Below, piece by piece: positions 1 to 5,040 of a DNA stretch of 5,040 nucleotides; the stretch's first letter is position 1; every line of letters starts with the position of its first letter. The DNA comes from Deltaproteobacteria bacterium (GTDB lineage: Bacteria; Myxococcota_A; UBA9160; UBA4427). Under the pieces are notes generated by a model. That model was not told where the DNA came from. It was given only the letters and a program-made list of their open reading frames with translations, and searched no databases. The stretch lies in contig DRKE01000047.1 in NCBI GenBank assembly GCA_011051925.1, forward strand, positions 1-5,040, given 5' to 3'. The translations under genes were made by a program, and so were the position numbers.

Positions 1-442
1 CCAGACGGGCGAGGATCTGGGGGCCGATCTCGCCGGCCTCTCCACCGGGATGGAAGACGATCCGAAGCAGGTCCCGCCGGTCCTCGGCGAAGCCGACGAG
101 GGCCTCTGCCTGGGCCCGGGTGATCTCGGCCGGGTCCGTCCGGTTCTGGGCGACGCCATCGAGTCGTGCTTCGAGCTCGCCGGCGGCCTCCTCGGCGAGC
201 TCCCGGAAGAGGGCGAGTTTGTCCTTGAAATGGAGATAGAAGGTGCCCGCGGCATACCCCGCCTTGGCGGCGATGGTGTGGCTGGTGACGTCCCGGGGCC
301 CCTTTTCGGCGAAGAGCGCGAGCCCGGCCTCGAGCAATCGGCGCCGCGTGGCCGCAGGTCTCGCCACGCGGGTGGGGGCCACCCGGGTCGGGCGCGACGG
401 GTCCGGAGATTCGGAGTCAGGAAGCGAGGGAGTGACGTTCAT
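1..442 (-). CDS. TetR/AcrR-family transcriptional repressor (C-terminus beyond the window)
   Basis: This is a one-component DNA-binding repressor of the TetR family; 147 codons are visible and the ligand-binding C-terminus lies past the left edge. After a proline/arginine-rich, probably disordered tail of about 27 residues, the classic N-terminal DNA-binding domain starts at about residue 32 (TRRRLLEAGLALFAEKG) and continues through the helix-turn-helix at about 53-72 (VTSHTIAAKAGYAAGTFYLH, then F72). The KAG..AGTFY.HF.dK pattern is diagnostic of the family. The start is the first ATG after an upstream in-frame stop. It has no recognisable Shine-Dalgarno sequence, and the bases just before it are an inverted-repeat operator. 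GTG codons 21 and 26 are possible alternative starts just before the DNA-binding domain. The gene lies 75 bp downstream of the metal exporter gene on the same strand. It may control itself and perhaps its neighbours, but the inducer cannot be read from the visible half. Confidence 0.93.
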   Translation of the reverse strand, partial: MNVTPSLPDSESPDPSRPTRVAPTRVARPAATRRRLLEAGLALFAEKGPRDVTSHTIAAKAGYAAGTFYLHFKDKLALFRELAEEAAGELEARLDGVAQNRTDPAEITRAQAEALVGFAEDRRDLLRIVFHPGGEAGEIGPQILARL

Positions 443-466
443 GTCAGTACTGACGGTAGCGTCAGT
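443..466. promoter_or_regulatory. Nested inverted repeats, probable TetR operator
   Basis: Two perfect inverted repeats overlap here. Bases 443-454 read GTCAGTACTGAC, a 12-bp palindrome with no spacer. Bases 449-466 read ACTGACG-GTAG-CGTCAGT, with 7-bp arms around a 4-bp spacer. The half-site GTCAGT/ACTGAC thus occurs three times, with 18 bp between its two same-orientation copies (443 and 461). Symmetry, size and position directly before the start codon of the TetR gene are typical of autoregulatory TetR operators. The tandem half-sites could seat two dimers. Assignment to this regulator is inferred from position; the symmetry is seen directly. Confidence 0.72.
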
Positions 467-517
467 CGACGAGCCGGGAAAAGAGGGTAAAAGATGACTC
501 GGAGTTCAGGTTCGAGA

Positions 518-1471
518 TCAGCCGATGGCGGTCCGGGCGTCACAGACCTCGTCACAGGCGGGATCCGCGTCCCGTTGGTCCCGATCGAACTCGATCTGGA
601 TCGTCGTGTGGACGATCCCGAAGCGATTCGTCAATTCGCTGCGCACGTTTCGCAGCAGCCTCTCGGGCTCATGACCGGGCCGGATGACGAGGTGGCTGGA
701 GAGGGAGATCTCGCCGCTGCCGATCGTCCAGATGTGGAGGCAGTGGAGGGCGGAGACCCCCGGTACCGCGAGCAAGGCATCACGGATCTCCTCGGGATCG
801 AGGTGGCCCGGAACCGCCTCCATCAGGACGTCGAGCGCTTCGCGGACGAGGTGCCAGGCGGAGAGCAGGACGAGAACGCTCACGACGATCGAAACGGCGG
901 GATCGAGCCAGATCCAGCCGAAGGCCCAGATGCCCGCGCCCGCCAGGATCACGCCGACGCTCGCGAGGGTGTCGCTGGCGACGTGAAGCCAGGCGCCCCG
1001 GACATTCAGCGATGCCCCGCGGCCGGCCTCGAGGATCCAGAGACTCACGAGGTTGATCAGCAATCCCCCCACGGCGACGACGATCACGCCCCCCCCCTCG
1101 ACATCGCGGGGCGACATGAACCGCTCGATGGCATGGGTCGTGATGAAGACGGCCACGACGCCCAGGGCGAGACCATTGGCGAGGGCACCCAGGATCTCGG
1201 CCCGGCTGTTTCCGAAGGTGCGCCGGCCGCTCGCGGGGCGCGTTGCCATCCATACGGCGAGCAGCGAAAGCGCCAACGCGGCCACATCGGAAACCATGTG
1301 GAGGGAATCCGCGAGCAGCGCCAGGGAGCCCGTGATCAGGCCGCCGACGAGCTCGATCCCGGCATAGGAAAGGGCGAGGAGCAGCACGAAGAGGAGTCGC
1401 CGACGATTCTGCTGGCGAATGTCGGAGGCCGAAGGGCCATGACCATGGCCGTGTTCATGGGGCGGACTCAT
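518..1471 (-). CDS. Cation diffusion facilitator (CDF) zinc/cadmium-type exporter
   Basis: This 317-residue inner-membrane protein has the usual length for CDF transporters, which export divalent metals in exchange for protons. The N-terminus is histidine-rich (HEHGHGHG, residues 5-12). Six hydrophobic segments follow from about residue 26 to 208. The metal-site motifs are present in both key helices: D55, H58 and D62 in the second (ADSLHMVSD), and H163 and D167 in the fifth (HVASD). This His/Asp pairing is known for Zn/Cd-type CDF members, so zinc is the best guess. The cytoplasmic C-terminal domain (about 211-296) carries the family's VPGVSALHCLHIW region. The last 20 residues are acidic and contain C306 and C310 (CDEVC), a possible extra metal ligand pair. 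An AGGAGG ribosome binding site at 1482-1487 supports the start. The gene follows the C-S lyase gene by 21 bp and is very probably co-transcribed with it. CzcD/ZitB-like is a fair description; the exact substrate is unproven. Confidence 0.95.
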   Translation of the reverse strand: MSPPHEHGHGHGPSASDIRQQNRRRLLFVLLLALSYAGIELVGGLITGSLALLADSLHMVSDVAALALSLLAVWMATRPASGRRTFGNSRAEILGALANGLALGVVAVFITTHAIERFMSPRDVEGGGVIVVAVGGLLINLVSLWILEAGRGASLNVRGAWLHVASDTLASVGVILAGAGIWAFGWIWLDPAVSIVVSVLVLLSAWHLVREALDVLMEAVPGHLDPEEIRDALLAVPGVSALHCLHIWTIGSGEISLSSHLVIRPGHEPERLLRNVRSELTNRFGIVHTTIQIEFDRDQRDADPACDEVCDARTAIG

Positions 1472-1481
1472 CGGACGCTCG

Positions 1482-1487
1482 CCTCCT
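1482..1487 (-). promoter_or_regulatory. Ribosome binding site of the CDF exporter gene
   Basis: On the minus strand these bases read AGGAGG, ten bases before the ATG at 1471-1469. It is the strongest Shine-Dalgarno match on this strand. It lies inside the 21-bp gap after the C-S lyase stop codon, so translation of the two genes is likely linked on one transcript. Confidence 0.8.
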
Positions 1488-1492
1488 GTCGG

Positions 1493-3010
1493 CTATCGGC
1501 CGAGAGCCTTGGCCATGCGGTCGATCGCCTCGGAAAGGATCGGTCGGGAGGTTGCGAAATTCAATCGGACGTGCTGGTCGCCGCCCCCGCCGAATCGTCG
1601 TCCACCCGACAGCGCGATCCCGCCGTTGCGAAGGAAGAAGGAAGCGGGAGAACCTTCGATCGGAAGCGCGGCACAGTCGAGCCAGGCGAGATAGGTCGAT
1701 TCCGGCGCATCGAACCCGATCTCGGGGATCCGCTCTGCCAGGCGTTCGCGGACGAAATCACGATTGGCCTGGAGGTAGGGCACGACCTCGTCGAGCCAGG
1801 GTTGGCCCCAGCGCCATGCCGCGATCGATGCGTAGATCCCCAGCAGCCCGATTCCGCCCCGCGTGTGGACGGGATGAAGCTGATTGAATCGCGCCTGCAA
1901 TCGCGCGTCCCCGAAATGGGCGATGGCACAGCGAAGGCCCGGGATGTTGAAGGCCTTGCTCGTCGAGGTCAGGGTGATCGTCCGTCGGGCGATCTCGGGG
2001 CCGAGGCTCGCGAAAGGGATATGCCGACGGCCCTCGAAGACCAGGTCGGCGTGGATCTCGTCACTGACGACGAGCAGGTCGTGTTCGAGGACGAGTGCGG
2101 CGAGGCGATCGAGCTCCTCCTGCGTCATCACCCGGCCCGAGGGATTGTGGGGATTGCACAGAAGAAGGATCCGGGTGCCGGGATCGATCCGGTCGGCCAG
2201 GCCGTCGAGATCGAATTCCAGTCGTTCGCCACCCCGGATCATCCGGTTCTCGACCAGCCTCCGGCCGGTTTCCGCGACGGCGGCCAGGAAGGGCGGGTAG
2301 ATCGGGGTCTGGACGATCGCCCCCTCGCCCTTCTCCGTGAAGGCTTCGAGGGCGATGAAGAGACCCTGGACCACTTCGGAGAGGAGCTCGACGCGGCGGG
2401 GATCGGGACTCCAATCGAAGCGTTCCTGCATGCGCTCGCTGAAGACCCGGGGCAGACCCGTATCCTCGGACTCGAGGGGGTATCCCAGATCCGACGACTC
2501 GACGAAGCGGCGCAGCTCGTCCTGGATCGAGGCCGCGACGGGGAAATCCATTTCAGCGACCCAGGCCGGAAGGATGTCGTCCGGATGGAGATGCCATTTG
2601 GCGCTGCGTCGCTGGCGTAGCCTGTGGATATCGAGTTCGTCGAGGCAGGCAGGGCGGTGGCGCATCCTGCGTTCCGCCTCGAGCAGGCGCCGGGCGAGGT
2701 CCGTCGACCGGAGACTCGCGAGGGCCGTGGAGGGGGCCCCCGCCCGTTCCAGCAGGCCCGGGAGATCGCTCCGGAGCATCCCGAAAACCTCGGAGATGGG
2801 ATCCGGCGATCCGACCAGGGGCTGGACCTCGTCGCGACCCGTCGGGTCGAGATGCCAATGGGGATTCTTGTCGAAGCAGTCGAATCGCAGCCATTCGAGA
2901 CCGCGCCCGGCCGGACCGACACGAAGGGTCGGGCCCCCATCGTCGCCCAGTCGCCGCGATTCGATTCGGAGCTCCACCTCACCCAGCCGGTCGGTCCATT
3001 CTCCACCCAT
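1493..3010 (-). CDS. patB: MalY/PatB-type cystathionine beta-lyase (C-S lyase) with an extra N-terminal module
   Basis: The C-terminal 390 residues (from Met116) are a fold-type I PLP enzyme of the MalY/PatB class, which cleaves the C-S bond of cystathionine, cysteine or cysteine conjugates to thiol, pyruvate and ammonia. In enzyme-only numbering, visible landmarks are AWVAEMDFP (34-42), NPHNPSGR (171-178), SDEIHADL (201-208), the PLP lysine K237 in STSKAFN, and the carboxylate-binding R367 in HVRLNF. That length matches B. subtilis PatB (about 387 residues) when started at the ATG at 2665. A GAGG 11 bases upstream of that ATG makes an enzyme-only start possible. However, the frame stays open upstream without a stop to an ATG at 3010, and the added 115 residues look like genuine protein. 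I therefore annotate the full 505-residue form and flag the internal start as an alternative. The enzyme assignment is firm; the fusion is less certain. Cytoplasmic, first gene of a probable operon with the CDF exporter. Confidence 0.78.
   Translation of the reverse strand: MGGEWTDRLGEVELRIESRRLGDDGGPTLRVGPAGRGLEWLRFDCFDKNPHWHLDPTGRDEVQPLVGSPDPISEVFGMLRSDLPGLLERAGAPSTALASLRSTDLARRLLEAERRMRHRPACLDELDIHRLRQRRSAKWHLHPDDILPAWVAEMDFPVAASIQDELRRFVESSDLGYPLESEDTGLPRVFSERMQERFDWSPDPRRVELLSEVVQGLFIALEAFTEKGEGAIVQTPIYPPFLAAVAETGRRLVENRMIRGGERLEFDLDGLADRIDPGTRILLLCNPHNPSGRVMTQEELDRLAALVLEHDLLVVSDEIHADLVFEGRRHIPFASLGPEIARRTITLTSTSKAFNIPGLRCAIAHFGDARLQARFNQLHPVHTRGGIGLLGIYASIAAWRWGQPWLDEVVPYLQANRDFVRERLAERIPEIGFDAPESTYLAWLDCAALPIEGSPASFFLRNGGIALSGGRRFGGGGDQHVRLNFATSRPILSEAIDRMAKALGR
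2666..3010 (-). other. Extra N-terminal module of the C-S lyase frame (uncharacterised domain, about 115 residues)
   Basis: These 115 codons precede the enzyme in frame. The first part (about 8-43) looks like beta strands (EVELRIESRR, PTLRVG, WLRFDCF). Then comes a striking segment, DCFDKNPHWHLDP at 44-56, with C45, H51, H53 and D55 close together. The rest is helical (DPISEVFGMLRSDLPGLLERAG, residues 70-91; further helix to 115). The arrangement resembles small stand-alone proteins of unknown function with a 'fDCF..nPHyH.dP' core; I recall that type only from memory and give no family name as certain. The GC-rich codon use matches the neighbouring genes. It could be a true fused domain, or a separate small gene joined to patB by loss of its stop or by a sequencing error. 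The CxxxxxHxH cluster could bind metal, which is speculation. Confidence 0.55.
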
Positions 3011-3016
3011 CCGGCG

Positions 3017-3047
3017 AGCGTAGCGGGCAGCAGGCCTCCCGGTCCAA
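3017..3047 (-). promoter_or_regulatory. Possible promoter for the C-S lyase/exporter genes, leaderless arrangement
   Basis: On the minus strand, TTGGAC (3047-3042) and TACGCT (3022-3017) resemble -35 and -10 boxes with a 19-bp spacer, slightly longer than ideal. The -10-like box ends six bases before the ATG at 3010, so transcription would start at or next to the start codon. No Shine-Dalgarno precedes that ATG, which fits a leaderless message. The match to consensus is modest and could be chance. Confidence 0.35.
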
Positions 3048-3129
3048 TCGTGGACGCTATGTTCCCGGAATCGTCGACGACGGGGTGGATCGGGTTCGGC
3101 CTGGTCCCGGCCGGGTCGTTTCGGGGGGT

Positions 3130-3133
3130 AGGA
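3130..3133 (+). promoter_or_regulatory. Ribosome binding site deciding the TTG start of E2
   Basis: AGGA lies five bases before the TTG at 3139. The later ATG at 3157 has only a weak GAG upstream, and the earlier GTG at 3085 would add 18 residues not seen in typical E2 proteins. Together with the protein alignment this favours the TTG. Confidence 0.6.
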
Positions 3134-3138
3134 CGAAG

Positions 3139-4422
3139 TTGCCGATCGAGATCGAGATGCCCCGGCTTTCGGCGGAGACCGGATCGGCGACGCTCGCCAC
3201 CTGGCTGGTCTCGGTCGGAGATCGGGTCGCAAAGGGCGACGTGATCGCTGAGCTCGAGACCGACAAATCGACCGTCGAGCTCGAAGCGCCGGCATCCGGC
3301 ACGATCCTTCAGCTCGATCTGGACGAGGGGACCGAGGACATTCCATCCGGAACCCGACTGGGGCTGCTCGAACCCGAGCCCGCCCATGCGGCATCGGAGG
3401 AATCCGGAACAGACGAGGGACGCACCGGGAAGACGCCAGGGGAGACGACGACGCCTCGGCCGACACGAGCCGCGCCGGAACCCGCCGCCCACGCCCGCTC
3501 GACCCGCGAGCCGACCCCGCTTGCCCGTCGCGTTGCGTCGCTCCATCGGGTCGATCTCGATGGCGTCGCGGGAAGCGGGCCGCGCGGCCGGGTCGTCGAG
3601 AAGGATGTCCTCGGCATGGTCGGGGCGGCATCGGGGGCGATGTCGTCTCCTGCCGTGGACACGCCATCCGAGGGGAAGCTCGAGGATTCCTTGCCAGCGG
3701 AACCGGACGAGACGGGCGCCGGGCCGGCGGGTTTCGAATCGGTCCGCCTGAGCGCCATGCGGAAGACGATCGCCCGTCGGATGAGCGAGTCGAAACGGGA
3801 GATTCCGCATTTCTATCTCTCGATCCGCTGTCCCATGGATGCCGTGTTCGAAGCACGGGCGCGGCTCAATGCGGAGCTGGCGGATGTCGGACGGGAGGTC
3901 AGGATCTCGGTCAACGATTTCATCGTGCGTGCGGCGGCCCTCGCGCTCCGCGAAGTGCCCGCCGCCAACGTCTCCTTCGCAGGCGACGAGATGCGGGTCC
4001 ATCGGACGGTCGACATCTCGGTGGCGGTGGCGACCGAGGCTGGACTGGTCACGCCCGTCCTTCGCGATGCCGATCGCAAGGGGCTGGCGGTCCTGGCACA
4101 GGAGATCAGATCCCTGGCGCGCGCCGCACGCGAGGGGAAGCTGCGGCCCGAGCAGTACCAGGGGGGGACCTTCACGATCTCGAATCTCGGGATGTACGGG
4201 ATCGAATCGGTCTACCCGATCCTGAATCCGCCCCAGGCGTGCATCCTCGGTGTCGGGGCGGCGGGGCAGGAGCCCATCGTGCGAAACGGAGAGATCGAGG
4301 TCGGGCAGGTTGCATCCCTCACGCTCGCGGCGGACCATCGTGCCGTCGACGGTGCGGTTGGCGCCGGACTGCTTTCGGCGCTGCGTGCGCGCCTGGAAGA
4401 TCCGCTGGGGATGATGTTGTGA
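3139..4422 (+). CDS. pdhC: Dihydrolipoamide acyltransferase (E2) of a 2-oxoacid dehydrogenase complex, probably pyruvate dehydrogenase
   Basis: This is the core E2 subunit, which moves the acyl group from lipoyl-lysine to CoA. From the TTG start it has 427 residues. There is one lipoyl domain (about 1-80) with the lipoylated lysine K43 in ETDKSTVEL. A charged Pro/Ala-rich linker (about 82-125) is followed by the E1/E3-binding domain (about 126-162, TPLARRVASLHRVDLDG to GPRGRVVEKDV) and a second linker. The catalytic core runs from about 199 to the end, with the active-site motif DHRAVDG near the C-terminus (H400, D404). The core sequence (PHFYLS, ISVNDFIVRAAALALREVP, GGTFTISNLGMYGIESVYPI, NPPQACILGVGA) is closest in style to the mitochondrial/alphaproteobacterial pyruvate dehydrogenase E2. 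TTG was chosen because E2 proteins typically begin with an MPIEI-like strand before MPRLS, and an AGGA precedes it. The E3 gene follows on the same strand. No E1 gene is upstream, so the 2-oxoacid substrate is inferred; acetoin or branched-chain complexes are less likely. Confidence 0.93.
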   Translation: MPIEIEMPRLSAETGSATLATWLVSVGDRVAKGDVIAELETDKSTVELEAPASGTILQLDLDEGTEDIPSGTRLGLLEPEPAHAASEESGTDEGRTGKTPGETTTPRPTRAAPEPAAHARSTREPTPLARRVASLHRVDLDGVAGSGPRGRVVEKDVLGMVGAASGAMSSPAVDTPSEGKLEDSLPAEPDETGAGPAGFESVRLSAMRKTIARRMSESKREIPHFYLSIRCPMDAVFEARARLNAELADVGREVRISVNDFIVRAAALALREVPAANVSFAGDEMRVHRTVDISVAVATEAGLVTPVLRDADRKGLAVLAQEIRSLARAAREGKLRPEQYQGGTFTISNLGMYGIESVYPILNPPQACILGVGAAGQEPIVRNGEIEVGQVASLTLAADHRAVDGAVGAGLLSALRARLEDPLGMML

Positions 4423-4466
4423 AGCGATCGGCGATCACGGGATCGGCGCAGGAAGGAACACGATGA
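4419..4466 (+). other. 15-codon linking ORF between E2 and E3
   Basis: A GTG at 4419-4421 overlaps the E2 stop (GTGA). It opens a 15-codon frame, MKRSAITGSAQEGTR, ending at TGA 4464-4466. That stop in turn overlaps the next ATG (ATGA). No family is recognisable and the peptide is unlikely to have its own function. Its interest is its position: it would carry terminating E2 ribosomes toward the E3 start. The two overlaps are seen directly; translation is inferred and not shown. Confidence 0.35.
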
Positions 4467-4480
4467 GGGGGATCCGATGA
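4463..4480 (+). other. 5-codon mini-ORF overlapping the E3 start
   Basis: The ATG at 4463 has a good Shine-Dalgarno sequence (AGGAAGGA, 4450-4457, five bases upstream). It encodes MRGIR and stops at TGA 4478-4480, which overlaps the E3 start as ATGA. The stronger ribosome binding site belongs to this mini-ORF, which suggests E3 could be translated by reinitiation. The E3 start also has its own GAGGGGG at 4465-4471, so the mini-ORF may be incidental. Confidence 0.4.
4465..4471 (+). promoter_or_regulatory. Ribosome binding site of the E3 gene
   Basis: GAGGGGG lies five bases before the ATG at 4477 and is an acceptable Shine-Dalgarno sequence. It sits inside the 5-codon mini-ORF, so ribosomes on that mini-ORF would pass over it. 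Confidence 0.6.
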
Positions 4481-5040
4481 GTGGTGGAACCTATGACGTG
4501 GTCGTGATCGGCGGGGGCCCGGGCGGCTATCCGGCGGCGATCCGGGCGCGACAGCTGGGTCTTTCCGTTGCGCTCGTCGAAAGGGCCGAACTCGGCGGTG
4601 TCTGCCTCAATTGGGGCTGCATCCCGACCAAGGCGTTGCTGCGCAGCTCGGAGCTCTTCCATCTGGCCTCGCGGGCCGAGGAATTCGGCCTCAGCGTGGG
4701 CGAGGTCGATTTCGATCTTCCGAAGATCGTGAAGCGGTCGCGCAAGGTCTCGAAGCGACTGAATGCGGGGGTCCGGCATCTGATGAAGAAGAACGGCGTC
4801 GTCGTTCACGAAGGCTCCGGACGGCTGGCGGGGACCGGCCGCGTGGCCGTCGAGAAGGCGGAGGGTGCCGAGGAGGAGATCGGAGCGCGCAACATCATCC
4901 TCGCGACGGGTGCGCGGGCACGCGTCCTGCCCGGCCTCGAGCCCGATGGCGAACTCGTATGGACGTATCGCGAGGCCATGGTCCCGCGCGTCCTGCCCGA
5001 GCGTCTCCTCGTGATCGGATCGGGGGCGATCGGAATCGAG
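4477..5040 (+). CDS. lpdA: Dihydrolipoamide dehydrogenase (E3), cut by the right edge
   Basis: This flavoprotein reoxidises the dihydrolipoyl groups of E2 and passes electrons through FAD to NAD+. The visible 188 residues cover the FAD domain and the start of the NAD domain, out of about 460-480 in the family. Seen in order: the FAD dinucleotide-binding motif VVVIGGGPGGYPAAIRA (residues 8-24), the redox-active disulfide C43/C48 in GGVCLNWGCIPTKALL, the ATG motif IILATGA (140-146), and the beginning of the NAD-binding GSGAIGIE (181-188). The VCLNWGCIP motif marks lipoamide dehydrogenase within the disulfide oxidoreductase family. Residue P19 stands where valine is usual after GGY, a small deviation. 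The start is 54 bp after the E2 stop, linked by overlapping mini-ORFs, so it is almost certainly co-transcribed with E2. The catalytic His-Glu pair lies beyond the window. Confidence 0.96.
   Translation, partial: MSGGTYDVVVIGGGPGGYPAAIRARQLGLSVALVERAELGGVCLNWGCIPTKALLRSSELFHLASRAEEFGLSVGEVDFDLPKIVKRSRKVSKRLNAGVRHLMKKNGVVVHEGSGRLAGTGRVAVEKAEGAEEEIGARNIILATGARARVLPGLEPDGELVWTYREAMVPRVLPERLLVIGSGAIGIE

Noticed and set aside
50..490. A 146-codon plus-strand open frame
   Set aside because: It is antisense to the TetR gene, whose helix-turn-helix is unambiguous on the minus strand.
467..517. Possible terminator or promoter between the exporter and TetR genes
   Set aside because: There is no stem-loop with a T run. 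A TACCCT-like -10 (485-490, minus strand) exists, but no convincing -35 at a proper distance.
494..2620. A 708-codon open frame on the plus strand across the exporter and lyase genes
   Set aside because: It runs antisense to two clearly recognisable genes. Its translation is low in hydrophobic segments, rich in Arg, Gly, Asp and Glu, and has no domain. GC-rich codon bias explains such open antisense frames.
3011..3856. Further upstream extension of the lyase frame to an ATG at 3856
   Set aside because: This part lies antisense to the E2 gene and translates to Arg/Pro/Ser-rich low-complexity sequence, unlike the plausible protein that begins at 3010.
2239..4338. A 699-codon minus-strand open frame opposite E2
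   Set aside because: It is a shadow of E2 and of the lyase gene in another frame, with no recognisable domain or ribosome binding site.
4426..4448. Direct repeat of GATCGGCG in the E2-E3 spacer
   Set aside because: Two 8-base copies 15 bases apart in a GATC-rich GC genome are expected by chance, and no stable hairpin or terminator followed by a T run is present.

Overview
The window is a high-GC bacterial chromosome segment, densely coding on both strands with short intergenic gaps. It holds five recognisable genes, two of them cut by the window ends. I see no rRNA, tRNA, CRISPR array, insertion sequence or phage gene, and no stretch over 300 bases lacks a gene. The GC bias opens long spurious reading frames opposite the real genes. 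Lineage cannot be fixed from this sequence. The GC-rich coding and the mitochondrial/alphaproteobacterial-type E2 core fit a proteobacterium or a related, possibly uncultured, group such as Myxococcota; this is a weak inference.

Minus strand, read from about 3010 down to 1, carries three genes in a row. First is a PLP-dependent C-S lyase of the MalY/PatB type. Its reading frame carries an unexpected extra N-terminal module of about 115 residues with no stop codon between. A cation diffusion facilitator (zinc/cadmium-type exporter) follows 21 bp later with a good ribosome binding site. A TetR-family repressor follows after 75 bp and runs off the left edge. Directly abutting the TetR start codon is a pair of overlapping perfect inverted repeats (443-466), the likely operator for autoregulation.

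Plus strand, read from 3139 to the right edge, carries the E2 dihydrolipoamide acyltransferase of a 2-oxoacid dehydrogenase complex, most like pyruvate dehydrogenase, with a likely TTG start. It is followed by the E3 dihydrolipoamide dehydrogenase, which is cut at 5040. The E2-E3 junction is unusual: two tiny reading frames link the E2 stop to the E3 start through three successive stop/start overlaps, each with start and stop sharing bases. No E1 gene lies upstream of E2 on its strand, because that side is occupied by the divergent C-S lyase gene.

The two clusters share a 128-bp divergent intergenic region (3011-3138). The plus-strand pair has a clear role in oxidative decarboxylation of 2-oxoacids to acyl-CoA. 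The minus-strand set combines sulfur amino acid cleavage, metal efflux and a one-component repressor; a functional link between them is only inferred from adjacency. The observations most worth checking are the fused N-terminal module on the C-S lyase, the relay of overlapping mini-ORFs between E2 and E3, and the nested operator at the TetR start.
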